64,000 bases of DNA from Candidatus Zixiibacteriota bacterium (GTDB taxonomy: Bacteria > Zixibacteria > MSB-5A5 > GN15 > FEB-12): the NCBI GenBank assembly GCA_022571985.1, contig JACZWU010000002.1, positions 1 to 64,000 of the forward strand, in the 5' to 3' direction. The notes below the pieces were generated by a model. The model searched no databases and had not been told where the DNA came from. It worked only from the letters and a program-made list of their open reading frames with translations. Numbering within the stretch: position 1 is the first letter of the stretch; every line of letters begins with the position of its first letter. Made by a program: the position numbers and the translations under genes. Below, in pieces: positions 55,415 through 64,000 of the stretch.

Positions 55415-55445
55415 TGGCAGAACCGCTAAAGGGCCATGGTGCCCT
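55415..55445. repeat. Right arm of inverted repeat bracketing the TPR gene pair
   Basis: It pairs with 52489-52518. A further hairpin (agccct/agggct) lies just beyond, near 55455-55475. No transposase is present between or beside the arms. Confidence 0.75.
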
Positions 55446-55580
55446 ACGGTTATTTAGCCCTTTGCAGTAGGGCTTCCCACGCAAATTCCGCCTCAAAACT
55501 ATTTTTTGCCTTTATTCCAATTTCGGGTTATATTCAGCTGAGCGAGAGACTAACCTTATAAAAACTTAAAAGGGGTATAA

Positions 55581-57005
55581 ATGGCTGTCATAGCAGAAGA
55601 AATTGAAAAAACATCAATCTCAATAGACGACCTGCCAGAACTTCTGGTCGGGCATGATACGGTAGTGCCGACGCTTGACGGCTCCAGAAGATATATAAAT
55701 TTTGATAACGCCGCTTCGACCCCGACCTTTGCACCGATAGCCGACGGTGTTCGTTCTTTTCTACAGTGGTATTCAAATGTTCATCGCGGCACCGGTTTTA
55801 AGTCGCAGCTTTCCAGCTGGGCTTTTGAGCAGGCGCGCGATTTGGTGGCAGAATTTGTAGGTGCCGATCTCGACCGGCAGGTGGTCATTTTTACCAAGAA
55901 TTCAACTGAGGCGATAAACAAACTTGCCCATCGTCTGCCGTTTGAAAAAGACGACATTATCCTGACTACCCTGATGGAGCACCATTCCAACGAGCTGCCC
56001 TGGCGCCGGGTGGGGACGGTTCATCATATCGCAGTCGATGCCGATGGCCGCATTATCAACAGAGATTTTGAAAATAAAATCAAAGAGTTCGGCGACAGAA
56101 TTAAATTAGTGGCCATAACCGGTGCCTCAAACGTGACCGGCTTTATAAACAACTTAAATTATTTTGCCAGTGAAACGCATAAGATAGGCGCTAAGATAAT
56201 TGTCGATGCTGCTCAGCTGGCACCGCACCGGCCGATAAATATGAATCCCCGCGACCCAGAGCAGGCGATTGATTATCTCGTTTTTTCAGCGCACAAGATG
56301 TATGCTCCTTTTGGAGTCGGTGTTTTAGTAAGTGACAAAGAAACGTTTATTGCCGGCGAACCCGAAGTAGTCGGCGGCGGGGTGGTTGATGTTGTCACTT
56401 TAGAAGAAGCCTACTGGACCGAGCCTCCGGAAAAAGAAGAAGCCGGCACGCCCGACATAGTCGGGGTAGTAGCGCTGGCTAAGGCCATCAGGCTGCTGCA
56501 GGCAGTGGGCTGGGAAGCGATTGTAAAGCATGAATCGGAACTTGCGGCCTATACCCTGACAGAGCTGAATAATATTCCCGAAGTAATAATCTACGGCGAC
56601 AATGACCCGGAGACGACTTCTGAAAGACTTGGCGTGATTTCTTTCAACATCAAAGACGTGCGTCATAATCTGGCGGCTGCGATTTTAGGATTTGAAGGCG
56701 CCATCGGTGTACGCTCGGGCTGTTTCTGTGCTCAGCCGTATGTAAAATCACTTCTCAATCTGGATTGCGAAGAAGAGAAAATTGTCGAAAAACAGATTCT
56801 TAACCGCGACCGCTCTGAGCTCCCCGGTACTATTCGCGTTTCTTTTGGCATCTACAACACCAAAGCAGAAGTCGACCAGCTGATCATAATGGTTAAAAAG
56901 ATTGTGGCAGGCGACTACCATCCCTTTTATATGGTCGACAGAGAAAGCGGCTCGTACAACCCTAAGGGGTTTAAGTTTAATTTCGAGGAATCGTTTAAGC
57001 TCTGA
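55581..57005 (+). CDS. Class V aminotransferase / cysteine desulfurase-like protein
   Basis: The protein has 474 residues. ATG 55581 follows AGGGG at 55571-55575. It is a PLP enzyme of the SufS/CsdA type: FDNAASTPTF near the N-terminus, TTLMEHHSN, an ITGASNVTG loop, IVDAAQLAPH, the PLP-binding Lys239 in FSAHKMYAPFG, and the sulfur-relay loop VRSGCFCAQPY with Cys381. Family members remove sulfur from cysteine for Fe-S cluster assembly. It is about 65 residues longer than typical SufS, with an insert after the Cys loop and a C-terminal extension. No suf genes are nearby, so it may serve another sulfur or amino-group transfer. It is convergent with coaX, two bases apart. Confidence 0.82.
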   Translation: MAVIAEEIEKTSISIDDLPELLVGHDTVVPTLDGSRRYINFDNAASTPTFAPIADGVRSFLQWYSNVHRGTGFKSQLSSWAFEQARDLVAEFVGADLDRQVVIFTKNSTEAINKLAHRLPFEKDDIILTTLMEHHSNELPWRRVGTVHHIAVDADGRIINRDFENKIKEFGDRIKLVAITGASNVTGFINNLNYFASETHKIGAKIIVDAAQLAPHRPINMNPRDPEQAIDYLVFSAHKMYAPFGVGVLVSDKETFIAGEPEVVGGGVVDVVTLEEAYWTEPPEKEEAGTPDIVGVVALAKAIRLLQAVGWEAIVKHESELAAYTLTELNNIPEVIIYGDNDPETTSERLGVISFNIKDVRHNLAAAILGFEGAIGVRSGCFCAQPYVKSLLNLDCEEEKIVEKQILNRDRSELPGTIRVSFGIYNTKAEVDQLIIMVKKIVAGDYHPFYMVDRESGSYNPKGFKFNFEESFKL

Positions 57006-57007
57006 TT

Positions 57008-57778
57008 TTAGCGGCTGTTGTATTCGCTGATAATCCGCAAACCTTCCAAAGTCAGATCCGGCTCGGTGTGCTGAATAAATTTTGAGAAGCTGACGAATAT
57101 TTCTGCCAGACCGCCGGTGGCAATGACAGTCGGCTTGTTAAATTTGGCTTCATTAATAATCCGCTCGACGATATAATCAACTTGCCCGACCGTGCCAAAA
57201 AACAGACCGGACATTAATGCTTCGGTTGTTGTCCGTCCTATCACTTTCCGGGGAGGCTCAATATCTACGACGTGCAGCTGGGCTGCTTTGCGGGCTAGTT
57301 CTGCCATTGATGTTTCCGGCCCGGGCAGCAGCACCCCGCCGATATAATCACCGCTTCTATTTACAATATCAAAATTTGTGGCCGTTCCAAAATCCACCAC
57401 TATACATTCGCCGCCAAATTTTGAAAAGGCCGCTACGGCATTGGCGATGCGATCGGCGCCGACTTGCTCCGGTGTGTCAATATCTATCTTTATCGGCAGT
57501 GGTAGTTCTGATGAAAGAATCAGAGCGTCTATTTTAAATAATTCTTGAGCCATCTGCGTAAAGGCGCCGGTTACAAGAGGCACCACCGAGCAGATTATTA
57601 TAGATTTTATTTTTTCTTTTTCGACTTTGGCTTGAGTAAGCCAGTTATTAAATGAACTAACAAGTTCTTTTGCTGTTGAGTCTCTGTTGGTTACAATTCT
57701 GTTTTGATGCAGTAGATTCTTGCCGTCAAAGATTCCGGCCACGGTATTGGTGTTGCCAATATCTAAGGCTAAGAGCAT
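57008..57778 (-). CDS. coaX: Type III pantothenate kinase
   Basis: The protein has 256 residues, the usual CoaX length. ASKHA-fold motifs are MLLALDIGNTNTVAGIFDG (phosphate loop), TPEQVGADRIANAVAA, VVDFGTATNFDIV (catalytic Asp region) and GGVLLPGPETSMAELARKAAQL. It phosphorylates pantothenate in the first step of coenzyme A synthesis, in the cytoplasm. The TM2-type gene lies 40 bases upstream on the same strand and may be co-transcribed. Confidence 0.93.
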   Translation of the reverse strand: MLLALDIGNTNTVAGIFDGKNLLHQNRIVTNRDSTAKELVSSFNNWLTQAKVEKEKIKSIIICSVVPLVTGAFTQMAQELFKIDALILSSELPLPIKIDIDTPEQVGADRIANAVAAFSKFGGECIVVDFGTATNFDIVNRSGDYIGGVLLPGPETSMAELARKAAQLHVVDIEPPRKVIGRTTTEALMSGLFFGTVGQVDYIVERIINEAKFNKPTVIATGGLAEIFVSFSKFIQHTEPDLTLEGLRIISEYNSR

Positions 57779-57818
57779 TTTGATTTCGAAGCCGCTAAAG
57801 CGGTTTTGGCCGGCCTGG

Positions 57819-58100
57819 TCAATTTACTCCGGGACGGTTTCCGGCGCTGCGGGCGATATCTACGTTTATTTTTTCAGCAGATTTGTAGGCATCGTAAATA
57901 CCGTAAATCCAGAGAATTGGTGTGGTCAATAAACCGATCAAAAGAAACATAAGCAGCCAGGAGATTGAATAGGCTATTAGAAATGCGATTCCCTTGTGAA
58001 GCTGGCCATTGTATATCTGTCCTAAACCCATATAGAAAAACGAAAAAACAGCGGCCAGACCGGGGTTCTTATAGAAAACTGGTGAGGTAGGTTGGTTCAT
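57819..58100 (-). CDS. Small TM2-type membrane protein
   Basis: The protein has 93 residues. GGAGG stands a few bases before ATG 58100. It contains PGLAAVFSFFYMGLGQIYNGQLHKG, the TM2-domain signature (first helix, G-x-GQ-Y turn), and a second long hydrophobic segment, SWLLMFLLIGLLTTPILWIYGIYDAY. Two to three membrane passes are expected. TM2 proteins have no established bacterial function. Confidence 0.75.
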   Translation of the reverse strand: MNQPTSPVFYKNPGLAAVFSFFYMGLGQIYNGQLHKGIAFLIAYSISWLLMFLLIGLLTTPILWIYGIYDAYKSAEKINVDIARSAGNRPGVN

Positions 58101-58248
58101 TTATGCCTCCATAAATCAAAATTACAAAGTTTACTGCCAAATAATAACTATTTCTGCCCCTGTTATCCAATCGAAAAAAATGTCCAAAAGTTGCATTAAA
58201 TTTTGCAGTCTCAAATTCCGATTTAAGTAATAGACCGGGATTATAGCC

Positions 58249-58758
58249 ATGAAATTGAAATATGCTAATATACAGATGCTACTGCTTTGCCTGATTGTTT
58301 GCGGGTGCAGCTCAAATATTCCCATAATTAAGGCCTATCCCCGGCCAATTGATCACAAGCTGTATGTCAACTCGGCGCCCCCGGGAATCAGAGCGAAATT
58401 TGCGGCCAGTCTGAGCCTTTATTATCAGGGTAAGCTCGACTCTGCTTCAAGCTCATTGGTCAGCCTGACAGCCCAGCAGCCCAATTATTGGGGCAGCTAC
58501 TACTTTCTGGGGCTTATAAATAAGGATCTCGGTCTATTGGAGACAGCTATTGGCAGATTCAGGGAAGCTGCTAAATTACCAGTCAAAGAGCCGGCCCTGC
58601 GCAGCAATATTTATCTGGCTTTAGGCGAATGCTGGGAGTTAACGGGGGAATTTGCTGATGCCAAAATGCATTACCGGGCCGCCATAAATATAGACCCGGA
58701 ATCGGCTGTCGCCAGAGACAGCTATAACAGAGTCAGTCAACTTATCGCTCAAAAATAA
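58249..58758 (+). CDS. TPR lipoprotein
   Basis: The protein has 169 residues. The lipobox LIVCGC (Cys20) follows a short basic-hydrophobic start. Two to three TPR-like helical pairs are visible (ASLSLYYQGKLDSASSSLVS, YFLGLINKDLGLLETAIGRF, LALGECWELTGEFADAKMHY, then AAINIDPES). It is probably an outer-membrane lipoprotein for protein-protein contacts. It is divergent from the TM2-type gene, with no clear promoter. Confidence 0.75.
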   Translation: MKLKYANIQMLLLCLIVCGCSSNIPIIKAYPRPIDHKLYVNSAPPGIRAKFAASLSLYYQGKLDSASSSLVSLTAQQPNYWGSYYFLGLINKDLGLLETAIGRFREAAKLPVKEPALRSNIYLALGECWELTGEFADAKMHYRAAINIDPESAVARDSYNRVSQLIAQK

Positions 58759-58798
58759 GTGTCTACCCTATCAGCTCTTTTCATATATTTGAAATACT

Positions 58799-59233
58799 AT
58801 GTCTGAAATATTAAAAAGATTGTCAATTGCTGACTACCAAGAGATAGTCAATCTATGGGCCGATGCTGGTCTTCCCTATAAACCGAATGGCCGCGACAGC
58901 CGGGCAATGATGGCCAAAGAAATGCAGCAGGAAGGCGTTGCTTATTTTGGTCTCTATGAAGAAAGCCGGCTGCTGGCAGTGGGTATTGCCAACTACGACG
59001 GCCGCCGAGGCTGGATAAACCGAGTGGCGGTTGATCCTGACAGACGCGGCGACGGCTTGGCCGGAATGATTATCGAAGAATGTGAAAAATTTATGCGCGC
59101 TAAAGGAGCAGTGGTTCTGACAGCGCTGATAGAAGATATCAACGAACCCTCTATCTCATGTTTTCAAAAAGCAGGATTTATTTGTGATAAAAGCTGGCTC
59201 TATTTTTCAAAGCGGGATTTTCAAGATTCGTAA
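58799..59233 (+). CDS. GNAT family N-acetyltransferase
   Basis: The protein has 144 residues. The acetyl-CoA-binding motif A is VAVDPDRRGDGLAGMIIEECEKFM (R/Q-x-x-G-x-A/G form). ALIEDINEPSISCFQKAGF is the following strand-helix common to GNAT enzymes. The acceptor substrate is unknown (small molecule or protein amine). It sits 40 bases after the TPR lipoprotein. Confidence 0.85.
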   Translation: MSEILKRLSIADYQEIVNLWADAGLPYKPNGRDSRAMMAKEMQQEGVAYFGLYEESRLLAVGIANYDGRRGWINRVAVDPDRRGDGLAGMIIEECEKFMRAKGAVVLTALIEDINEPSISCFQKAGFICDKSWLYFSKRDFQDS

Positions 59234-59264
59234 TAATAATATGTTCTTGTCAGCTTAAGAGCTA

Positions 59265-59801
59265 TTAAAGAATAGCTTCGAAGCCTTTTTTGAGAGCGTC
59301 GTAGTCTTTCATCCCGATAAAGCGGGCAACCTCGTTGCCATCTTTGTCAATAAAGATAGTAGTCGGTACGCCGCGGGTAGCTTTATAGTCTATAAGTATC
59401 TGGTCTTCCGACATCAGCAGAACCCAATTCATATTATTTCGCTCGGCGTACTTTCTTACTCTCTCAGGAGTGTCCTTTACCGCCAGACTGATAAGTTCCA
59501 CGCCTTTAGGTTTATACTCTGCATATAGCTTAGCCAGATCAGGTATTTCTCTGCGACAAGGCGGACACCAGGTACCCCAGACGTTAATAACGACCGGCTG
59601 TTTACCCAGCCATTCAGAACTGTGGCGCAACTCACCATCAATATCTTTGGCGCTAAACTGCGGAACGTTAATACTGTTTACAGTTGCTGTCTTGGAATTG
59701 CCGTCAGTTTTGCTGCCCGAATTACTCGATGAGCAGCCTGCAATAATCAAAGAGATTAAGGCTAATACCGTTAATGCTGCTCCGATTTTACTTCTTTTCA
59801 T
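59265..59801 (-). CDS. TlpA-like thioredoxin-fold lipoprotein
   Basis: The protein has 178 residues from ATG 59801. The frame extends further upstream inside the previous gene, but MKRSKIGAALTVLALISLIIAGC gives a proper lipoprotein signal (LIIAGC). The thioredoxin fold carries the redox motif WGTWCPPCRREIPDL (CPPC) and the cis-Pro loop GVPTTIFIDKDG. TlpA/ResA-type proteins reduce disulfides or haem-binding cysteines in the periplasm. It overlaps the end of the preceding thioredoxin-like gene by 14 bases, which suggests coupled translation. Confidence 0.85.
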   Translation of the reverse strand: MKRSKIGAALTVLALISLIIAGCSSSNSGSKTDGNSKTATVNSINVPQFSAKDIDGELRHSSEWLGKQPVVINVWGTWCPPCRREIPDLAKLYAEYKPKGVELISLAVKDTPERVRKYAERNNMNWVLLMSEDQILIDYKATRGVPTTIFIDKDGNEVARFIGMKDYDALKKGFEAIL

Positions 59802-60342
59802 CTGTGTCGTCGCTGTCTTCGGATTTATCATCTTTGTTTTCTTCTTCATATTTTTTGTCTTTTACAAACTCAAGGTAATTTTTCAGGCTTGCGGCAGGTT
59901 GATAGCCGCTGACAGCGCCAAGTCTTGTGCCGGCCGGGTCCAGAAACCAAAATGTGGGATAGCCTCTGACTTTGAAATCTTTGGTAGTCAGGTTTCTTTC
60001 GGTTATTTTGTAGCCGTCAATATTAAGTTCCTTCTTTGAATCACCATCAACCTTAACCGCAATAAAATTATTGGCCAGCATGCTGATAATTTCCGGCTCT
60101 TTAAATGTGGTTCTTTCCATTTTCTTGCAATAGCCGCACCACTTGGTAGTGAAATCGATAAATAGATGCTTGCCTTCTTTTTTGGCCCTGGCCAGACCTA
60201 CATCATATGAGAGCCATTCTATCTCTGTTGCAGGTTTGTTTTTTTGAGATTTACTCTCTGTTTTATCATCACCAGCATAGGCCGGCATACACAAAATAAG
60301 TCCTGCCAGAAGTAAAGTTAGTATAGTCTTGATATTTCTCAT
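59788..60342 (-). CDS. Periplasmic thioredoxin-like protein (CGYC)
   Basis: The protein has 184 residues. Signal peptide is 1-23 (MRNIKTILTLLLAGLILCMPAYA). The active site FTTKWCGYCKKMERTTF and cis-Pro loop VRGYPTFWFLDPAG place it in the Thioredoxin_7/DsbD-gamma-like group. The C-terminus is very acidic (EEENKDDKSEDSDDTDEKK). GGAAG lies six bases before ATG and overlaps the end of dnaE, so the three minus-strand genes form an operon. It probably works with the TlpA-like protein as an extracytoplasmic disulfide reductant or relay. Confidence 0.85.
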   Translation of the reverse strand: MRNIKTILTLLLAGLILCMPAYAGDDKTESKSQKNKPATEIEWLSYDVGLARAKKEGKHLFIDFTTKWCGYCKKMERTTFKEPEIISMLANNFIAVKVDGDSKKELNIDGYKITERNLTTKDFKVRGYPTFWFLDPAGTRLGAVSGYQPAASLKNYLEFVKDKKYEEENKDDKSEDSDDTDEKK

Positions 60343-60357
60343 GATTACTTCCGCCTG

Positions 60358-63300
60358 TCAGCTGTTCGATATTGTTATGTTTTTTTTGGAAATTGGTCTC
60401 AAATAAGCTGCTCTATCTCCCAGCAAATCCTTCAAATTACTTAGCAGCTCAAAATCGACATTTACTGAATATTTCTTCGATCTTATATACACTTCCGAAC
60501 CGTTCTCCTTAGCGGCCAAAATAACCGGCACGGAGCCGGAATATTTTTCCAATGAAGCTAAAGCCTTACTTATCATACTATCGGTCTTATTTTTATCAAT
60601 CTTTATAACCAATTGGCAGTTAAATCGTTCCCCTAACTTCTCAAGCGGAACCAGTTCACTGACAATGACTTTGGGGGCTTCTCCCTCTCTGGTAGAAACC
60701 CGGCCGGTAATCAGAACCATTCTGTCAATCTCGAGATCCGAGCGACTCGTCTCATAAGTACTTGAAAATATAATCAATTCTACCTGTCCGGAATAGTCCT
60801 CCATAGTGGCAAAGGCCATATTCTTATTTCTTTTGTCCAGCTTGGTGCTCAGCTTGGAAATAATACCGCCAACTGTGATTTCGCGGTTATCTGCCACCTG
60901 TTCCAAGCCTGCTATGGTAGTGCTGGTAAATGATTTAAGCTCATCCCGGAACTTATCAAGCGGATGACCGGAGACATAAAATCCCAGCACTTTTTTCTCT
61001 TCGGCCAGTTTCTGAGAATTGGGCCAGTCTGAAAGCTCCGGCAAATCCGGGGCCACTCTGGCTATTTCCCCTCCGGGAGCAGCAAAAAGGTCATGACTGG
61101 ATTCTTTTTCAGAGATCTTTTGAGCATAATCGAGAGCTATTTCAACACTGGCATGTTTCTGAGCGCGGTTGCCTTTTAGAGAATCGCAGGCCCCGGCAGA
61201 TATCAATGATTCCAGAGTACGGCGGTTTAACGAACGAGCAGGGAGCCGGCTGGCTAGTTCCGTTAACGTCTGGTAACGGCTGCCCTTTTGTCTTTCCTCT
61301 ACAACAGCAGTAGCCGGGCCAGCTCCCACGTTCTTAATTGCCTGCAAGCCGAATCTTATTTTCTTATCTGTTACTGCAAAATCAATTCCTGATTCGTTAA
61401 CGTCGGGAGGTAATACCTCAATTGCCAGGCGGCGGCATTCTTCTAAGAGTACATAAATCCTGTCGGTGTTGCTCATTTCTGAACTCATCAATCCGGCCAT
61501 AAATTCTTCGGGGTAATAAGTTTTCAGCCAGGCTGTCTGATAAGCGATAAGAGCATAACAAGTAGAGTGTGCTTTGTTAAAACCGTAACGGGCAAATGTT
61601 TCAATCTGTTCAAAAATCTGCGTGGCTGCTTTTTCGGCTATCTTATTTTTAGCACAGCCGTCTAAGAATTCTCTTTTTTGCCCGGCCATCAAAGCGGCGT
61701 CTTTCTTGCCCATAGCCTTACGAAGAAGATCGGCGCGGCCCATCGAGTAACCGGCCAGATCATGAGCAATTTTTAGGACCTGCTCCTGAAAAACAATGAC
61801 ACCATAAGTGTCGCCCAGAATTGCTTCCAGTTCCGGCAGTAAGAATTCTTTTTTGCGATCACCGGTCTTGCACTCCACATAAATATCAATCATCCCCGAA
61901 TCCAGCGGACCCGGACGATAGAGCGCATTCATGGCCGTAATATCGTTAAAATTTTCCGGTCTCAACCGGCGCAGGTAATCGCGCATGCCCGCAGATTCAA
62001 ATTGAAAGATGCCAATTGTATTCCCTTTGGCAAACATCTTGTAAACTTCGGCGTCATCCAATTTCAGATTGTCAATATCCACCTGAACACCGGGGTAGTT
62101 TTCTGAAATCAGCCGCAGAGCGTCATCTATGACAGAGAGAGTGCGCAGCCCCAAAAAATCCATTTTCAAAAGACCAACTTCTTCGACCATCTTCATATCA
62201 AACTGGGTGGTGATCTCGTCACGTGAACCCTTAAATAACGGCACATAATCGGTCAGGGCAGTCGGGGCAATGACAACCCCGGCGGCGTGAGTACTGCAAT
62301 GGCGCGCCAGACCTTCGAGAGTACGCGAAATCTCAAGCAGTTTTTCGACCCGTTTATCGCTTTTGACAAGTTCTGATAAATCTTTGGACTGCTTCAGAGC
62401 TTTTTCCAGAGTCATGTCGACGGCAAAGGGAATCATTTTGGCGATACGGTCAACCTCGGCATAAGGCATAGACAATACCCGTCCGACATCGCGAACCACA
62501 CCTCTGGCCGCCATAGTGCCAAATGTTATTATCTGACTGACATTGTCTTTGCCATACTTGTCAATGACGTAGCGGATTATTTCATCGCGGCCTTTATCTG
62601 AAAAATCAATATCGATATCGGGCATTGAGATTCGTTCGGGGTTTAAGAAACGCTCGAACAAAAGCCCAAAATGAATCGGGCAGACATTGGTAATTTTTAA
62701 GACATAAGCAACGATTGAACCGGCAGCAGAGCCGCGGCCGGGGCCAACCCGGATTTTTTTCAAGCGGGCGTAATCGCAAAAATCTTTGACAATCAAAAAG
62801 TAACCGGAGTAACCCATCTGACGGATGACCCCCAGCTCGTACTTCAGACGTTCACTAACGACATCGTTCATCTTGCCATAGCGCTCGTCAATACCTTTCA
62901 GGCAGAGATGCTCTAAAAAAGCATCGGCGTCGACAAAGGGAGTCGGGATCGGAAATGTGGGAAGTTTGAGTTTGCCCAGTTCCAATTCCAGATTGCACTT
63001 TTCGGCAATCTCGATAGTATTGTCGAGAGCTTCTTTGAAATCGCCGAGTGCCTGCTGCATTTCGCTTTCGGACTTAAAATAAATCTGGTCGGTACTGTAT
63101 TTGAGACGGTCATTGTCTGAGACAAATTTGCCGGTTTGAATACATATCAAAGCATCGTGTGCTTCATAATCTTCCTGGCGCATATAGTGGCAGTCGTTAG
63201 TGGCCACCAGCGGTATCTTTGTTTCTCTGGCGATTGCTTCAATTTTTGGTATGAGTAGCAGTTCTTTGTCTATGCCATGATTCTGAAGTTCGAGATAAAA

Positions 63301-63822
63301 ATTGCCTTTACCAAAAATTTCCTCTAATTCCCTGGCGGCCATGACGGCGCCGTCGGTATCACCGTTTAAAAGGTTCCAGTTAACTTCACCTTTTAAGCAG
63401 GCCGAGGTAGCAATAATGCCTTCGGAGTATTTTCTGAGTAACTCTTTGTCCATGCGGGGGCGGTGATAAAATCCCTCCAAAAAGGCTGCGCTGGAGAGTT
63501 TTACCAGATTCTTATAGCCGCTCAGATTTTTGGCCAAAAGTATCAGATGATAGCCGCCGTCGGGGTGCTTGCTTGAGGGCTGCTTATCATGACGGCTGCC
63601 GCCGGCCACATAAGCCTCTATGCCTATTATCGGCTTGACTCCGGCTTTGGTCGCTTTTTTATAGAATTCAATAGCCCCAAACAGGTTGCCATGATCGGTT
63701 ATGGCCAGAGCAGGCATTTTGTACTCTTTGGCCTTGGCTATCAGGTCATCGATTTTGCTGGCGCCATCCAGTAATGAATAATGGCTGTGCGTGTGCAAAT
63801 GTACAAAATTTCCGTGTTTCAT
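60358..63822 (-). CDS. dnaE: DNA polymerase III alpha subunit
   Basis: The protein has 1154 residues, full length for DnaE1. The PHP domain (FVHLHTHSHYSLLDGA, AITDHGN, VATNDCHY) spans about 1-280. The C-family polymerase core has GPGRGSAAGSIVAY and the catalytic PDIDIDFSDKGRDEII. Then come the ARHCSTHAAGVVIA and MDFLGLRTLSVID segments, the beta-binding/HhH region (ECRRLAIEVLPPDVNESG), and a C-terminal OB fold (EITVGGIISKLSTK). It is the main replicative polymerase subunit. The minus-strand start is at 63822, with TATAAT only 12 bases upstream and no clear -35. Confidence 0.96.
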   Translation of the reverse strand: MKHGNFVHLHTHSHYSLLDGASKIDDLIAKAKEYKMPALAITDHGNLFGAIEFYKKATKAGVKPIIGIEAYVAGGSRHDKQPSSKHPDGGYHLILLAKNLSGYKNLVKLSSAAFLEGFYHRPRMDKELLRKYSEGIIATSACLKGEVNWNLLNGDTDGAVMAARELEEIFGKGNFYLELQNHGIDKELLLIPKIEAIARETKIPLVATNDCHYMRQEDYEAHDALICIQTGKFVSDNDRLKYSTDQIYFKSESEMQQALGDFKEALDNTIEIAEKCNLELELGKLKLPTFPIPTPFVDADAFLEHLCLKGIDERYGKMNDVVSERLKYELGVIRQMGYSGYFLIVKDFCDYARLKKIRVGPGRGSAAGSIVAYVLKITNVCPIHFGLLFERFLNPERISMPDIDIDFSDKGRDEIIRYVIDKYGKDNVSQIITFGTMAARGVVRDVGRVLSMPYAEVDRIAKMIPFAVDMTLEKALKQSKDLSELVKSDKRVEKLLEISRTLEGLARHCSTHAAGVVIAPTALTDYVPLFKGSRDEITTQFDMKMVEEVGLLKMDFLGLRTLSVIDDALRLISENYPGVQVDIDNLKLDDAEVYKMFAKGNTIGIFQFESAGMRDYLRRLRPENFNDITAMNALYRPGPLDSGMIDIYVECKTGDRKKEFLLPELEAILGDTYGVIVFQEQVLKIAHDLAGYSMGRADLLRKAMGKKDAALMAGQKREFLDGCAKNKIAEKAATQIFEQIETFARYGFNKAHSTCYALIAYQTAWLKTYYPEEFMAGLMSSEMSNTDRIYVLLEECRRLAIEVLPPDVNESGIDFAVTDKKIRFGLQAIKNVGAGPATAVVEERQKGSRYQTLTELASRLPARSLNRRTLESLISAGACDSLKGNRAQKHASVEIALDYAQKISEKESSHDLFAAPGGEIARVAPDLPELSDWPNSQKLAEEKKVLGFYVSGHPLDKFRDELKSFTSTTIAGLEQVADNREITVGGIISKLSTKLDKRNKNMAFATMEDYSGQVELIIFSSTYETSRSDLEIDRMVLITGRVSTREGEAPKVIVSELVPLEKLGERFNCQLVIKIDKNKTDSMISKALASLEKYSGSVPVILAAKENGSEVYIRSKKYSVNVDFELLSNLKDLLGDRAAYLRPISKKNITISNS

Positions 63823-64000
63823 AACCTATTCTCTATTATACGGGGAGATTTACCAGAAAGATACCACATTCCCCGGTCTGTAACTGCTTATTACTGTTCT
63901 GCCTTCTTATAATTACGTTTGGGCAGTCGTTCGGGTTGGCAAAAGTTTCATCCCATCCTCTGTTTTTACTGACAATATCTGTCAGTAGCCCATATATATT
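63823..64000. other. Upstream region of dnaE, window end
   Basis: The minus-strand TATAAT at 63840-63835 is the only promoter-like element seen. No gene or structure is recognised in the remaining 160 bases. Confidence 0.4.

Noticed and set aside
52489-55445. Insertion sequence or transposon
   Set aside because: The bracketing inverted arms enclose no transposase or integrase, and no target-site duplication is obvious.

Overview
The window looks like a chromosomal segment of an uncultivated bacterium of the FCB superphylum, most like candidate phylum Zixibacteria. This is inferred from three things together: dockerin-like C-termini ending in an IFRGG/IYRGG motif, Por/type IX-style C-terminal sorting domains (NYPNPFNP type), and ordinary Gram-negative envelope genes (OmpA-like protein, lipoproteins, SpoIID-like protein). 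TGA serves as a stop codon in several intact genes, so the standard bacterial code applies. No rRNA, tRNA, CRISPR array or transposase was seen.

Region 1 (1-29618) is one open frame with no start inside the window: at least 9871 codons of roughly 94-residue Ig-like repeats, about 105 of them, ending in a double dockerin-like module. The repeats fall into blocks that differ in consensus, similarity and base composition. Region 2 (30174-38296) carries secreted proteins: a dockerin-tailed sialidase/BNR-like protein, a broken subtilisin-like protease with PKD, cohesin-like and dockerin-like parts, and two small secreted proteins with T9SS-type sorting domains. Two strong intrinsic terminators and two good sigma70-like promoters are visible. 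Together regions 1 and 2 suggest a surface or extracellular protein assembly, although a cohesin-dockerin partnership is only a hypothesis.

Region 3 (38447-42687) holds a cytoplasmic GH35-like glycosidase, a gamma-glutamyltransferase lipoprotein that has lost its catalytic middle through an in-frame deletion, and a bactofilin-like membrane protein on the minus strand. A structured divergent intergenic region follows. Region 4 (43130-51610) is a co-directional run: GAF-GGDEF diguanylate cyclase, NagZ, AnmK, SpoIID-like lytic enzyme, OmpA/TSP3 protein, 2H phosphoesterase and a family 4 glycosyltransferase. NagZ, AnmK and SpoIID form a coherent peptidoglycan trimming and recycling set.

Region 5 (51611-55580) begins with about 1 kb packed with short palindromic and direct repeats. 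A two-gene unit (membrane carboxypeptidase-regulatory-like protein plus a kinesin-light-chain-type TPR protein) follows, bracketed by an imperfect 30-bp inverted repeat. Region 6 (55581-63822) is housekeeping: class V aminotransferase/cysteine desulfurase, coaX, a TM2-type protein, a TPR lipoprotein, a GNAT acetyltransferase, and a dnaE-thioredoxin-TlpA operon.
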